From positions 1 through 64,000 of the forward strand of contig JAJDDT010000055.1 in the NCBI GenBank assembly GCA_029260165.1: a stretch of DNA of 64,000 bases. Direction: 5' to 3'. Shown one piece after another: positions 45,239 through 55,485 of this stretch; positions within the stretch are counted from its first letter, which is position 1, and each line of letters opens with the position of its first letter. Under the pieces are notes generated by a model, which did not search any database, was not told the DNA's origin, and saw nothing but the letters and a program-made list of their open reading frames with translations. The DNA comes from Phycisphaerae bacterium. Its GTDB lineage: Bacteria > Planctomycetota > Phycisphaerae > UBA1845. The translations under genes and the position numbers were made by a program.

Positions 45239-46288
45239 TCAGCTCGCCATTGCTCGCCAGCAGTGGCGTTTGATCGACGTGACCATTTTCAACAACGATT
45301 CCATCTCCTGGAACGGGTCTGACAAATCGTGAATTTCCAACGCCTTGCGGCTGATGTCTTCAAATCCAAACGCCCCACCTTCAATATGGAGCTTTTCGGT
45401 GATCGCGCGAAGTTCTTGAAGATCACGCTGTAGAGCCGCAACCGTCAGGGACCTGAGCGCCTCGCTCAGCGAGTCCACAAATCCCCGAATGATCTCGCCG
45501 AAGCCGGCTTCGCTGCGCAGCGGGCTGAAAACAGGTTGGGCGCGCCATGCATCGAGAACATCAAACACCACTGCCGAATTGATCGGCGTGTCAAGGCAGT
45601 CGACTCGCGACACGGGATCAACGGATGCCGCATTTCCATACAATTCCGATGAATCAATCAGATAGACAAGGCCGTCTGGACACTCACCGCGAATGCCCTT
45701 CATTTCCGTCTCCAATGCTGCTTCGTTTGGCGTATAAAATACGACGTGTATATCCTTTTCCCTGAGGACATCCAACGCGCTTTCCATCGTATCACATGAT
45801 TCCAGAGTTGCGTCCATCTGTCTGAGATGAGACTTCAACTCCTGCTCACGGTCTGCCTCCAGACCCAGCCCGATGCAATTCACATGACTGTCTCTTGGCA
45901 GATACAACAAGCTGACGATCCGCTCATCGAACCGAATCGTCAGTTCATGGACTTCGTTCATGGCGTGTCGACAGTGCACGAGTGTCCCGGAAATCTCAGA
46001 AATCGAACCATCCACAGCGCATAATTGAACACTGCACTTTGTTCCTGTATGGACAAAGCTTTTATGCAGCACGACGATACCATCGTCGCTGAGCAGTCTC
46101 GTCGCACAGATAAACGACCGGGGTTTTACATCTCCGAGATGCCAGAGATGAAGCACACAGTTCTGAATGCGGTAGGAACCCGGTTTACTGCTCTCGTCCA
46201 GGAAGCGGTCCGCCGAAGAATTCGCATCGAGAGAATCAAGGACTTTTGTTAATCCTTCGGAGTCCAGAGATAATGACTGAATAATCAT
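45239..46288 (-). CDS. PilZ-like / pseudo-receiver / HPt protein at the end of the chemotaxis operon
   Basis: 349 residues in three parts. Residues 35-125 resemble a PilZ domain (YRIQNCVLHLWHLGDVKPRS, TLVHCRHAMNEVHELTIRFD). Residues 130-240 follow the beta/alpha order of a receiver, but the phosphorylation site is lost: IHVVFYTPNEAAL has Tyr-Thr where Asp should be. Residues 260-349 form an HPt-like helical bundle with a candidate phospho-His at about 301 in EKLHIEGGAFGFEDIS. It follows cheR by 44 bases and may take phosphate from CheA or link it to c-di-GMP. Domain calls are by pattern. Confidence 0.55.
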   Translation of the reverse strand: MIIQSLSLDSEGLTKVLDSLDANSSADRFLDESSKPGSYRIQNCVLHLWHLGDVKPRSFICATRLLSDDGIVVLHKSFVHTGTKCSVQLCAVDGSISEISGTLVHCRHAMNEVHELTIRFDERIVSLLYLPRDSHVNCIGLGLEADREQELKSHLRQMDATLESCDTMESALDVLREKDIHVVFYTPNEAALETEMKGIRGECPDGLVYLIDSSELYGNAASVDPVSRVDCLDTPINSAVVFDVLDAWRAQPVFSPLRSEAGFGEIIRGFVDSLSEALRSLTVAALQRDLQELRAITEKLHIEGGAFGFEDISRKALEIHDLSDPFQEMESLLKMVTSIKRHCWRAMAS

Positions 46289-46332
46289 TGATCGGCATTC
46301 CCGTGCATCTCAAGTGGCAACAACACTCAATA

Positions 46333-47169
46333 CTATACTCCCACTTCCAACCCAGGCTGATAGAAAACAGAGCGGCAGTGATGCTGTGGCGTAAAACCAA
46401 CGTTCTGAAGCGATTCAGATGATCCGACGAACAAGTATCCATCTTTGGAAAGTGCCGTGGCAATACGACGAAATATATCGCACCGCACGGATTCTTCAAA
46501 ATAGATAGCGACGTTGCGACAGAAAACAACATCCAATGGGGTTGGTATCGTGAACGGTTGCAGAAGATTCATTTTGGAAAACGACACCATTGATCGCAAT
46601 TCGTCACGCACCTGCCATTCATTGCCCGACTTGCTGAAAAACCTGGTGAGTGTTTCGTCCGTCAGCCCCCTGCCGATCTCCAATTGAGAATAGACCCCCC
46701 TGCTCGCCTGGCCGAGGGCTTTGTCAGAAATATCTGTGGCGTAAATCGTGATATTCCAGTCATCAACATCGGGAATGAGATCTCTCAAAACCATTGCGAT
46801 GCTGTATGGTTCCTGCCCTGTGCTGCAGGCTGCCGACCAGATGCGCAGGCGCGGCGAAGCACCATTCGATGTTCTTGCGTCGATCAAATTCGGAATCGCC
46901 TTGTGACGCATCGCCTCAAACGGCGACGTATCACGAAAAAACAGCGTCTCGTTGGTCGTGATGGCATCAATGAATTCAGTGGTCAGTTGCTTGTCGCGAT
47001 CGTATCGAATCCTGGAATACAGCTCTGAAAATGATTTACACCCCGCGGTTTCGGCCACCGTGGAAAGACGAGACTCAATGAGGTATCCCTTTGAATCGTC
47101 CAGGATGATCCCGCACAAGTCGTTTGCGAGTCGGGAAATAACGGGCAGTTCGTCCAGCGCTAATTGCAT
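46333..47169 (-). CDS. cheR: Chemotaxis protein methyltransferase CheR
   Basis: 278 residues. It methylates glutamates of chemoreceptors using SAM. The N-terminal helical domain is followed by DAITTNETLFFRDTSPFEAM, the SAM site LRIWSAACSTGQEPYSIAMV, ATDISDKALGQASRGVY and VFCRNVAIYFEE. The ATG at 47169 lies inside the end of cheB (9-base overlap). A longer frame of 6 codons is less likely. There are no TPR repeats. Confidence 0.94.
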   Translation of the reverse strand: MQLALDELPVISRLANDLCGIILDDSKGYLIESRLSTVAETAGCKSFSELYSRIRYDRDKQLTTEFIDAITTNETLFFRDTSPFEAMRHKAIPNLIDARTSNGASPRLRIWSAACSTGQEPYSIAMVLRDLIPDVDDWNITIYATDISDKALGQASRGVYSQLEIGRGLTDETLTRFFSKSGNEWQVRDELRSMVSFSKMNLLQPFTIPTPLDVVFCRNVAIYFEESVRCDIFRRIATALSKDGYLFVGSSESLQNVGFTPQHHCRSVFYQPGLEVGV

Positions 47170-48254
47170 GGAATTGCCTCGGAACAAACATGCCTGGTCA
47201 ATTCCGATGCAATCGCATCCAGTGGAACCACCGCGTCGGCCAATTCTTCCTCAACAACCTTCCTGGGCATTCCGTATACGACGCAGGTCGCTTCATTTTG
47301 TGCGATAACGACGCTGCCGCGCTCCTTGAGCAAACGGCATCCACGCGTTCCGTCCTCGCCCATGCCCGTCAGAATAGCCCCGACCAACGCACCGCCGTAC
47401 ACCTCACAGGCCGATCGAAATAAATAGTCCACCGAAGGGCGGCAACTCTGCTCAGGTGGATCGTCGGTGATCCGTATTGTCGGCTCACCCGCAACCGTCA
47501 CGATCTTCATATGACTTCCGCCGGGGGCAATGTACACATTGCCCGCTTTGGGTTTCATCTGGTCCGAAGCCTCACAAACATGAATTTCGGATTTTCGGTC
47601 CAGATCCTCTGCCAATGACTTTGTGAAAAGAGGTGGCATGTGCTGAACAATCAATACGGGAACCGAAAGCCCTGACGGCAGCGCAGGAATAACCCGCGCC
47701 AACGCGGCAGGTCCGCCCGTCGACACACCAATGACAACAGCCCGCGGATCGGCAAAACTTTTCCTGGGAATCCTGGTCGTTTTTGGGGGAACCCTCGCAA
47801 TGGTGCTTTTGGCGGTGACATCCGTCCCGGATTGTCCGCCACTGCGATACGCCTCAAGACAGGTACTCAGATTCCTGGTCAGCGCTGCTGCGTTTTCCTC
47901 CGCGGTGTCGTGACCCGGTTTGACCACAAAATCAAACGCACCAAGCGACAGCGCCTTGACCGTAGAACGTGCGTGGGCCGTCGTGAAAGCGCTGACCATA
48001 ATCGCGCAGGGCCTGTGTGAAAGTTTCGACAACTCCTCCAGTACACCAATGCCGTCGAGTTCCGGCATCTCCAGATCAAGCGTTATGACGTCAGGCTTGA
48101 GGAGGCTGATTTGTTGAAGCGCAATCTTCCCGTTCGCTGCCACCCCCACCAGCTCAACGCCGGGCAGACCAGAGACAACGCTGGAAACAATCTTTCGATA
48201 GACGACGCTGTCGTCTACGACCAAAACCCGAATCACATCACTTTGCACAAGCAC
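47160..48254 (-). CDS. cheB: Protein-glutamate methylesterase CheB
   Basis: 364 residues from the GTG at 48254. The receiver domain (9-125) has the phospho-Asp in PDVITLDLEMPELDG. The esterase domain (170-350) has the triad Ser in VVIGVSTGGPAALARV, His in LIVQHMPPLF and Asp in TGMGEDGTRGC. It removes methyl groups from the receptors in opposition to CheR. The overlap with cheR indicates coupled synthesis. Confidence 0.95.
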   Translation of the reverse strand: MLVQSDVIRVLVVDDSVVYRKIVSSVVSGLPGVELVGVAANGKIALQQISLLKPDVITLDLEMPELDGIGVLEELSKLSHRPCAIMVSAFTTAHARSTVKALSLGAFDFVVKPGHDTAEENAAALTRNLSTCLEAYRSGGQSGTDVTAKSTIARVPPKTTRIPRKSFADPRAVVIGVSTGGPAALARVIPALPSGLSVPVLIVQHMPPLFTKSLAEDLDRKSEIHVCEASDQMKPKAGNVYIAPGGSHMKIVTVAGEPTIRITDDPPEQSCRPSVDYLFRSACEVYGGALVGAILTGMGEDGTRGCRLLKERGSVVIAQNEATCVVYGMPRKVVEEELADAVVPLDAIASELTRHVCSEAIPCN

Positions 48255-48308
48255 CCACTCCGTTCGCCCATACTGAAAATCACACGTCCCGGGATTCCAT
48301 TCAGAAAA

Positions 48309-50321
48309 TCAGACTGTGAACTGCCCCACAATCTGATTAAGCCCCTCAGCAATCTCCGATATCTGCTGACTTGCACTCGTCGTTTCGTTGGCACCCTGCG
48401 ATGTCTGCGTCACAGCCTGATTCACGCCGGCGAGGTTTTTCGTAATTTCCGAACTGGCCGCCGCCGACTGCGATACACCAACGGACACTGTCTGGGCAGC
48501 TTCAGAGGTCTGCGTGATGTTCGCGGACATCTGCTTTGTCGTGATACTCTGTTCCTCGACCGCCGACGCAATCGTACGCGATACATCATTCACCTGCTTG
48601 ATGGCATCCGAAATGCTCGCAATAGCCTCAACCGATTCGCTCGTCGAAGCCTGGATGGCCTCAATGCGACTGCGTATATCCTCTGTCGCACCAGCCGTCT
48701 GCTTGGCGAGTTCCTTCACCTCTGTTGCGACAACGGCAAAACCCTTGCCCGCGTCACCGGCGCGAGCCGCCTCAATCGTCGCATTAAGCGCCAGCAGGTT
48801 CGTTTGCTCAGCGATATCCTGAATGACCTCAATCACGCGACCAATCTCGTCGGCCGCGGTTCCAAGGACGCCGATTTTCTCATTGCTGACACCGGCACGT
48901 TGTGTTGCGTCGCCCGACAGCTTTGCTGCCTGTTCCGCGCTGCGTGCGATTTCAGCGATCGAGGCCGTCATTTCCTCCGACGACGCCGAAACCGTCGTCA
49001 TGTTCTCCGTGATCTTCATGGTCGACGCAGACATGTTCTCCATGTTCGTCGCCATTTCCTCCGCAGCAGCCCCAACGCTCGACGCCTGGGTGCTCGTCGA
49101 TTCCGACCCGGAAGCCAACTGCGTCGCGGTCGCATTCAATTCCGTGGACGCACCCGCCAATGTTCTTGCGGATTCTCCCATCTTTGTAATAATTTCGCGC
49201 AACTGGGACACGAATTTGTTGAATTCCTTCGCAACCTGTCCAACCTCGTCATTGGAGCTTGCATCAAGCTGCATCGTCAGGTCGCCCTTGAATTCGCGAA
49301 GCGTCGTATTCATCTTCCCAAGCGGGACGAGAATGGAACGAATGACAAGAAATCCACCGACAATCGTAATGCCCACAATCGCAACACACAGTATTGTAAC
49401 CACGGTCAGATTCGTTGACGCAGTTGACGCAACACTGCTCGCAGTAACGCCTAACTGCGTCGCAAGATGGTCTTCCACACCCTTGAGAAGGTTGATCTTT
49501 TTCGTCATTGTGGCAAACCACTCACCTGCGTCCTGACCGAAACCGCCCTCGCTCGCCTTCTCGCCGGCAATGGCGCGGTATTGCTCAACCTGACCGACGG
49601 ATGGATTCTGCATCGCAGTTTCGTAAAAACTGATGTCTTCCTCTGATGCAAAACTCCTGAATTGTCTGGTATAGGTATTCTGCTCGGCCACGAGAGTCGT
49701 GAATTTCTGGAACATCCCGTCGCCAAAGACGTCTTTCGCAAATACGTTGCTAAGAACCGCGCGCTCGATACCAGACCGTTCCTTTCCCTTGAGAAAAGCG
49801 ACGTAGGCAGCGATACGGTTGGTCACCACCGCATTCCTGCTCGCCGTCGCCATGCTCGCAATCGTGTCCAGCATCTCCTTATGCATTCCCGTGTAGTATC
49901 CGAGAGCGTCTTTCAAGGGTATCGACTGGGAAGCAATCTGCGATCGTTTGGTCTTCAGTTGGGATAGAAAACCCTGTGTGGATTTCAACCCGGACTGCAG
50001 AGCAGGACCCTGCCCGGCTTCGTCAAACGATTCAAGAAACGCATTGAGGCTTTCAAGTTTCTCATCTGTTGCATTTTTCTGAGCAACAAGCTCACCCCTG
50101 AATTTCTCTCCCCCGCTTCCCAGGAAACCCGCAGAGTAGCCTCGTTCCTTCTGAGACTCATGCACAAACGCGCTGATTTCCACTGCGAGTGCGGACAGCT
50201 CGCGAATCTGATTGGCCTCAGCCGCTTCCTGTCGATTCTTCTGAATTGACCACGTCCCAATAACGCCGATGCCAACAAGCGGAACGATAAGAAGAACAAT
50301 AAGTTTTGTACGAATAGTCAT
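48309..50321 (-). CDS. Methyl-accepting chemotaxis protein with NIT sensor domain
   Basis: 670 residues from the ATG at 50321. TM1 is [20 protein letters not shown]. The periplasmic sensor of about 270 residues is of the nitrate/nitrite-sensing (NIT) type ([20 protein letters not shown]). TM2 is [20 protein letters not shown], then a HAMP region ([16 protein letters not shown]). The signalling tip is [20 protein letters not shown] followed by [20 protein letters not shown]. It sits between cheW and cheB, so it is the dedicated receptor of this cluster. Nitrate as ligand is only inferred from the fold. Confidence 0.92.
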   Translation of the reverse strand: MTIRTKLIVLLIVPLVGIGVIGTWSIQKNRQEAAEANQIRELSALAVEISAFVHESQKERGYSAGFLGSGGEKFRGELVAQKNATDEKLESLNAFLESFDEAGQGPALQSGLKSTQGFLSQLKTKRSQIASQSIPLKDALGYYTGMHKEMLDTIASMATASRNAVVTNRIAAYVAFLKGKERSGIERAVLSNVFAKDVFGDGMFQKFTTLVAEQNTYTRQFRSFASEEDISFYETAMQNPSVGQVEQYRAIAGEKASEGGFGQDAGEWFATMTKKINLLKGVEDHLATQLGVTASSVASTASTNLTVVTILCVAIVGITIVGGFLVIRSILVPLGKMNTTLREFKGDLTMQLDASSNDEVGQVAKEFNKFVSQLREIITKMGESARTLAGASTELNATATQLASGSESTSTQASSVGAAAEEMATNMENMSASTMKITENMTTVSASSEEMTASIAEIARSAEQAAKLSGDATQRAGVSNEKIGVLGTAADEIGRVIEVIQDIAEQTNLLALNATIEAARAGDAGKGFAVVATEVKELAKQTAGATEDIRSRIEAIQASTSESVEAIASISDAIKQVNDVSRTIASAVEEQSITTKQMSANITQTSEAAQTVSVGVSQSAAASSEITKNLAGVNQAVTQTSQGANETTSASQQISEIAEGLNQIVGQFTV

Positions 50322-50429
50322 CTCTGGAACACCCTTCTTTTGCTGCAAATCAATGCGCGGAACCCTGATTTCCAATCAATCAGAATTCAAGTCCTGCCAT
50401 TCGCCCGATCAATGGCCCCTTGCTCAATA

Positions 50430-50924
50430 TCACACCTCAACAACACGCCCACCTGTCGCGTCAAGCTGAAGCAACTCCTCCACGTCCAGCAGAGCGATCA
50501 GATCTCCATCGCTCTTGTACACGCCCTTGAGTACCTGTAGGTCCAGCGCAAGCGCGTTGGGGGGAGGTGGCTCTATATCGGAAGCATCACACGTCACGAC
50601 GTCACCAACGCGATCGACACGCAGCCCCACCGCCTCGCCGAGCGACTGTGTGATGACGACACGATGACCGTGGTCCACCTCACCCTCGTCACCCTCGATC
50701 TTCAACAGTTTGGCCAGATCAATGGTCGTGACAACGTCTCCGCGAAGATTGGCCACGCCGCAAACATAGTCCGGTGCCCCGGGCACACCATAGGTGTCCA
50801 GCCGGCGGTTGATCTCACGGACCGCGAGAATATCGATCCCAAACTGAAACTCACCAACAAAGAACGTCGCAAATTGCGATCGCCCGGGGATAACGTTTTC
50901 TGTATTGTTCGTTTCGTTCGACAT
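50430..50924 (-). CDS. cheW: Chemotaxis coupling protein CheW
   Basis: 164 residues from the ATG at 50924 (AAGG 5 bases upstream). QFATFFVGEFQFGIDILAVR, VANLRGDVVTTIDLAKLL and VGLRVDRVGDVVTCDASDIE are classic CheW strands. It couples the receptor to CheA. It lies 41 bases after cheA and 108 bases before the receptor gene. Confidence 0.93.
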   Translation of the reverse strand: MSNETNNTENVIPGRSQFATFFVGEFQFGIDILAVREINRRLDTYGVPGAPDYVCGVANLRGDVVTTIDLAKLLKIEGDEGEVDHGHRVVITQSLGEAVGLRVDRVGDVVTCDASDIEPPPPNALALDLQVLKGVYKSDGDLIALLDVEELLQLDATGGRVVEV

Positions 50925-50965
50925 ATTCGCCTTCGTTCGATAATGTTCCTGGATACCAACCCAAA

Positions 50966-53900
50966 CTATGCGACGGAAACGCAATCACCAATAATTTTTC
51001 GGATCGATGCGATCAACTTCGCACGGTCCATTTTGACCTGATAGTCGTCAACACCCGCAGCCCTCCCGCTTGCAATGTCCTCATCACGAGCCAGCGACGT
51101 AACTGCGATCACCGGAAGATGCTTAAACTCAGGATCCGTTTTGATTTTTCGCGTCAGTTCCAACCCGTTCATATTGGGCATTTCAATATCAGTGACCACG
51201 AGATCAAACTCTGTTTCCCGACGAAGCAGTGTATTCCAGGCGATCAGCCCGTCCTCGCAACCGGTGATGGCAAACCCCTCGCTTTCGAGAACCTTGGTCA
51301 TCTGGCTGCGAAAGAACGAGGAATCCTCCGCCAAAAGTATCTTGATATCGTGACCGCGTTTGACCGCATGTTGCTTCTTCTCTTCAAACCAGTCGGGCTT
51401 GAGAATATGGGCAAGTTCCAACAAACCGATGATTCGGATTGCATCATTCTCGACAACAATCGAACCAATGATACCAGGCTCCTTCAGGGTCTCAGCGTCA
51501 ACCTCGGCGTCAACATCGCGGATGTCCACCAGACGTGGCACGATCACACCGCACTCCCGTCCCGCCGCACTGAATACCACGACGTTCACCGGATCTGTTG
51601 GTTCCGGAGCTCTGGCAGAAATGTGGTCCTCGATCGTAATCAGCGGTAACGACTTGCCGCGATATTGCAATATGAACTGGCCGCCGACCGAATCAATCTG
51701 ATCCTTCGTCACACGCTCGATCCGGGTGATGAAACTGGCAGGTAAAGCGAATTTCTCTTCCGGATGATTTGTGAATATCAACAGCGATTGACTCTCGCGA
51801 TCATCTGCCGTGGAAACGGCACCGCCCGTATCCGTATCACGCGATGGCACGCGGAGCTGACACTTCGACGCGATCCCTGTGACATCAAGGATCAGGGCAA
51901 TCGAACCATCACCGAGCACGGTCGCCCCCGCCAGACACTCAATCCCCCGCAGATGCCTGCCAAGAGGCTTGACGACGATCTCCTGCGGATCGTCCACGCT
52001 GTCAACAACGACACCATAGCGATGGCCCGCGGATTCGACGATGACAACACTCAACGCATTTGAAGTATTGCATTCCCTGCGAGCAACATCCTCCCTGGGA
52101 GGATGTTCTTCATGCTCCTCACCCTCACGTCGATCCGCAAGGTCATGACGGCGATCGGTGGACGCCTCCGCTCCATCCTTCGACTCATAGAATGAATCAA
52201 CCCCCAGCGCATCACTCAAACGAATGATCGGCATCAATTCACCGCGAAGCTGGAGCACCTCGGCATCGTGAACACGCTTGATTCGCTCCGCCACATCATC
52301 CGACATGATCCGAATAATCTCATTGATGTTGGTCTGCGGAACCGCAAAACTCGACCTGCCGACACGCACAATGAGCGACGGCATGATGGCCAGCGTGAGG
52401 GGAAGTTTAATGAGAACCGTACTACCTGATCCAAGCTCGGTCTCAACTTCAACAGTACCACCCAGATTAAGAATGTTGGTCCGAACCACGTCCATTCCCA
52501 CACCGCGACCACTAACATCGCTGACCTGCTCAGCCGTCGAAAAACCAGGATGAAAAATCAGATTAATCGCTTCCTGATCGGTAAGCTCGGTCGCTTTCTC
52601 CTCGCTCATCAACCCCTTTGAAACAGCCTTCTGCTTAAGCTTCGCAGCCGAAATCCCCGCACCATCGTCGCTGATCGAGATGTTTATTTTCCCACCCTGG
52701 TGAAAGGCCTTCAAACAAACCTTGCCACAGGGATCCTTACCCGCGGCGGTGCGTACGTCCGGCATTTCCAGACCATGATCCACCGAGTTGCGAACAAGGT
52801 GCGTCAATGGATCGCCAATCGCCTCGATAATCGTCTTGTCAAGTTCAACATGCTGACCAATCACCTCAAGCTCACACTGCTTGCCAAGCTTCTTGACCAG
52901 ATCGCGTACGACGCGTGGAAACTTGTTGAAAACGCTGCCGACCTCCTGCATTCTCGTCTGCATGATCGCGTCCTGGAGCTCGCTGGTCACCTGGTCCACA
53001 CGCGCGGAAACACCCCCGATATCCCGCTCGCTGGTTTGGTCCTTCATCTGTAGCAATTGATTTCTCGCAAGAACCAACTCGCCCGCAAGATTCATCAGAT
53101 GATCCAGAATTTCCACATTCACACGAACGGTGCTTTCTCGACGCACAGGTGCCGAGCTCTTGGCTTTGGACGGTTTTTGCCCCGACGCCGCTTCCGACTT
53201 TGCCCTGGGTGCCGCATCGGCAACCGCCCCCGAATTAGCCGGCGGTGCCGAAACCGCAGGAGTCGGCGATGCCACGGTCCACGGATTGTCCTCCGGAGTA
53301 CCAATAAGATGCACACGTTCCTGTGGTACACCCAGTGCGGCCGAGAATCCCTCGGAATCGAGCTTCGTGCCCGCCAAAATCTTCAGGCCAATACCTTCAG
53401 GCAACGGCTCATGCAACTCGCCAAGCCCGGCCGTATCCACATAACTCTCGATCAACTCCGCAATCTTATAGAATCCGCGAAGAAACTCGACGGGATTTGA
53501 CCCCTTCTCATCCACGTCCACCACAAGATCAACCTCGACGATGAACACGTTCATGCCCGCCGAAATTCGACAGGTAATATCACCCTGCCGAACGTCCAAA
53601 AACACCAGCGTCCCGTTTGGCATGTCAACATCGACACCTTCATCATCCTCGGCAGACGTGGCCCCCGGAGCAGCTTCGCCGGAGATACAGGACTTGAGAT
53701 TGGCCACCAGCGCGGAAACATCCACACTGTTGGAATTCTCGATGTCATCGACCATCGCTTTCAACTGATCGCACGATGCCAACAACGCCTCAACCACCGC
53801 GGGTGTTGGCGACAGCTCATCCGAACGAATTAGATTGAGCACGTTTTCGCTCTCGTGGGCCAGCTCGTTGATCACCTTGAGTCCGATAAAATTCGCAGTG

Positions 53901-54061
53901 CCCTTCATCGAGTGAACGGTTCGGAACACACGGTTGACCAACTCGGGATCAAGATCCGAATCAGCCGTTTCCAGTGCGAGCAGATCAGACTCGATGTCTG
54001 AAAGATTCTCACTGGACTCCATTACGAACGCCGACAGCAGTTCATCTTGTTCGAGAGACAC
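50966..54061 (-). CDS. cheA: Hybrid chemotaxis histidine kinase CheA with receiver
   Basis: 1031 residues from the GTG at 54061, which has AAAGG at proper distance; a GTG three codons upstream overlaps that site. Order: HPt with His50 (VFRTVHSMKGTANFIGL); a second regulatory region; an Ala/Pro/Ser linker (about 270-300); the dimerisation helices VEILDHLMNLAGELVLARNQ; the HATPase with HLVRNSVDHGLEMPD and VSGRGVGMDVV; a CheW-like domain with a charged insert (GEEHEEHPPRED); a second CheW-like domain (LIFTNHPEEKFALPASFITR); and a C-terminal receiver with phospho-Asp in LVVTDIEMPNMNG. The extra CheW domain and receiver make it longer than E. coli CheA (654). Confidence 0.94.
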   Translation of the reverse strand: MSLEQDELLSAFVMESSENLSDIESDLLALETADSDLDPELVNRVFRTVHSMKGTANFIGLKVINELAHESENVLNLIRSDELSPTPAVVEALLASCDQLKAMVDDIENSNSVDVSALVANLKSCISGEAAPGATSAEDDEGVDVDMPNGTLVFLDVRQGDITCRISAGMNVFIVEVDLVVDVDEKGSNPVEFLRGFYKIAELIESYVDTAGLGELHEPLPEGIGLKILAGTKLDSEGFSAALGVPQERVHLIGTPEDNPWTVASPTPAVSAPPANSGAVADAAPRAKSEAASGQKPSKAKSSAPVRRESTVRVNVEILDHLMNLAGELVLARNQLLQMKDQTSERDIGGVSARVDQVTSELQDAIMQTRMQEVGSVFNKFPRVVRDLVKKLGKQCELEVIGQHVELDKTIIEAIGDPLTHLVRNSVDHGLEMPDVRTAAGKDPCGKVCLKAFHQGGKINISISDDGAGISAAKLKQKAVSKGLMSEEKATELTDQEAINLIFHPGFSTAEQVSDVSGRGVGMDVVRTNILNLGGTVEVETELGSGSTVLIKLPLTLAIMPSLIVRVGRSSFAVPQTNINEIIRIMSDDVAERIKRVHDAEVLQLRGELMPIIRLSDALGVDSFYESKDGAEASTDRRHDLADRREGEEHEEHPPREDVARRECNTSNALSVVIVESAGHRYGVVVDSVDDPQEIVVKPLGRHLRGIECLAGATVLGDGSIALILDVTGIASKCQLRVPSRDTDTGGAVSTADDRESQSLLIFTNHPEEKFALPASFITRIERVTKDQIDSVGGQFILQYRGKSLPLITIEDHISARAPEPTDPVNVVVFSAAGRECGVIVPRLVDIRDVDAEVDAETLKEPGIIGSIVVENDAIRIIGLLELAHILKPDWFEEKKQHAVKRGHDIKILLAEDSSFFRSQMTKVLESEGFAITGCEDGLIAWNTLLRRETEFDLVVTDIEMPNMNGLELTRKIKTDPEFKHLPVIAVTSLARDEDIASGRAAGVDDYQVKMDRAKLIASIRKIIGDCVSVA

Positions 54062-54115
54062 GTAGCCCACCTTTCAATCCAAACTCAAAACGCAATACCA
54101 CGCGCGACGTGCGCG

Positions 54116-54418
54116 TTATTCAACCACGAATTGTCCATCCAGACTCATGATTTGAAAGAGCTTCTTCAAATCGTCACTCGCGTTGAACACGCGAATTTTC
54201 CCCTTCTTCTTCTTCGAGAGCGTCTTGTGACAAACCACAAACACCGACAGCCCCCGCGAATCGATAAAATCGACCGCCTCAAGATTGACCGCGATCTCCA
54301 CAAATCCCTCGTCCACCTTGTCCTGGAGTTCCTGACGAAACTCCTCACAACGTGCGGCTGTTATGGGACCCTCTGGTCTTACAATGCACTCTTTTGACGC
54401 TGTTGTTTCCTGATTCAT
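54116..54418 (-). CDS. STAS-domain protein in the chemotaxis operon
   Basis: 100 residues. STAS core: IVRPEGPITAARCEEFRQEL, then LEAVDFIDSRGLSVFVVCHK. The loop Asp-Ser is kept, but the second Ser of the usual DSSG is Arg. It lies 12 bases after an RsbW-type HATPase gene and 54 bases before cheA, on the same strand. Together they look like a partner-switch pair built into the chemotaxis operon. Confidence 0.8.
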   Translation of the reverse strand: MNQETTASKECIVRPEGPITAARCEEFRQELQDKVDEGFVEIAVNLEAVDFIDSRGLSVFVVCHKTLSKKKKGKIRVFNASDDLKKLFQIMSLDGQFVVE

Positions 54419-54430
54419 GAACTCACCTGT

Positions 54431-54874
54431 CTACTTTTTATCATCTTCAACCAAACCCGAATCATCACTGCGAAACAGTTTTCGAAGCGTAACTTCATTA
54501 CCCTTGTCATTGAACTCCATAACGTCCGAATACAACTTCATGAGTGGAATCCCCCTCCCGCCGTCCGATAAGACTTCACGGGTATTCGGCAACCGATCAT
54601 GCACAAACCCAGGTCCGTTATCGGACACCCTGATGGTGACCCCCTCAGCATCCACCCTCACGTCCAACGTCCCACACCCGGTGGTTTCTTCTCCACCACC
54701 ATGAACCACGGCGTTCATGACCGCCTCGCGAAGCAGAATACGCACTGCAAAAAGGTCAATGGGGTCGCCCCGGGCCGTCAGGAAGCTGATCACACGACGA
54801 TCGGCTTCCTCGATTGCCTCCAAAGACGATTCGATTTCAAGCGAGAGCCTGTCCTTCTCTTCAACGATCGACAT
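54431..54874 (-). CDS. RsbW-like HATPase kinase in the chemotaxis operon
   Basis: 147 residues from the ATG at 54874. The N box is REAVMNAVVHGGGEET, the G1 box is VRVSDNGPGFVHD and the G2 box is LSDGGRGIPLMKLYSDVMEF. A GHKL kinase of the HATPase_c_2 type. It is the first gene of the minus-strand operon that runs through STAS, cheA, cheW, the receptor, cheB and cheR. No sigma factor gene adjoins. Confidence 0.8.
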   Translation of the reverse strand: MSIVEEKDRLSLEIESSLEAIEEADRRVISFLTARGDPIDLFAVRILLREAVMNAVVHGGGEETTGCGTLDVRVDAEGVTIRVSDNGPGFVHDRLPNTREVLSDGGRGIPLMKLYSDVMEFNDKGNEVTLRKLFRSDDSGLVEDDKK

Positions 54875-55113
54875 CGGAAATACTCCCGTATCCTGCCAAC
54901 GACGCACACCGCGATCCATGAACCTATGATGATCGCTCCTCGCGCAGTTTCGCAGTCTCTCCCTACTCGGCGTTTTGGTATGACGTCTTCTTCAAATTCA
55001 GGGTCCGGCACACGGCTGTATTTGAAATAACGTTGCACTCTGAATCGGTCGAAATCCTGGTACGGATATGAGCACCTGGCCGGCACTCACGGGAACGTAA
55101 GGGACCAATAATC

Positions 55114-55485
55114 ATGAAGATTGTAACCATCGATGATTCGCTGACCGCAAGGCTGATTGTCAAAAGGACCTTTGAGGCTGAGGGACATACAGTGCTCGAG
55201 GCACCTGACGGGGCTGCGGGCCTGGCTGTGGTCGAATCACAGATGCCCATCGACTGCGTCGTGCTGGATTGGAATATGCCGATCATGAACGGCCTGGAAT
55301 GCCTCGAAGCCATGCGGAAGAATCCGAAACTCAAAGGCGTCAAAGTTATCATGTGTACAACCGAAGCCGAAAAAGCACGCGTGAAGCAAGCCATCATGGC
55401 GGGTGCCAACGGGTATGTGCTCAAACCGGTCGATCAGGACGCACTGAAAGCACAGGTTGCGAAAGTTTGTGGTGCAGCAGTCTAG
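55114..55485 (+). CDS. cheY: Single-domain response regulator (CheY-like)
   Basis: 123 residues. Acidic pocket in IVTIDDSLTARL; phospho-Asp in CVVLDWNMPIMNG; Thr/Lys switch residues in VIMCTTEAEK and NGYVLKPVDQ. It is divergent from the chemotaxis operon, followed 54 bases later by the cheX-like phosphatase gene. The pairing with CheX supports a role as motor-directed CheY. Confidence 0.88.
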   Translation: MKIVTIDDSLTARLIVKRTFEAEGHTVLEAPDGAAGLAVVESQMPIDCVVLDWNMPIMNGLECLEAMRKNPKLKGVKVIMCTTEAEKARVKQAIMAGANGYVLKPVDQDALKAQVAKVCGAAV

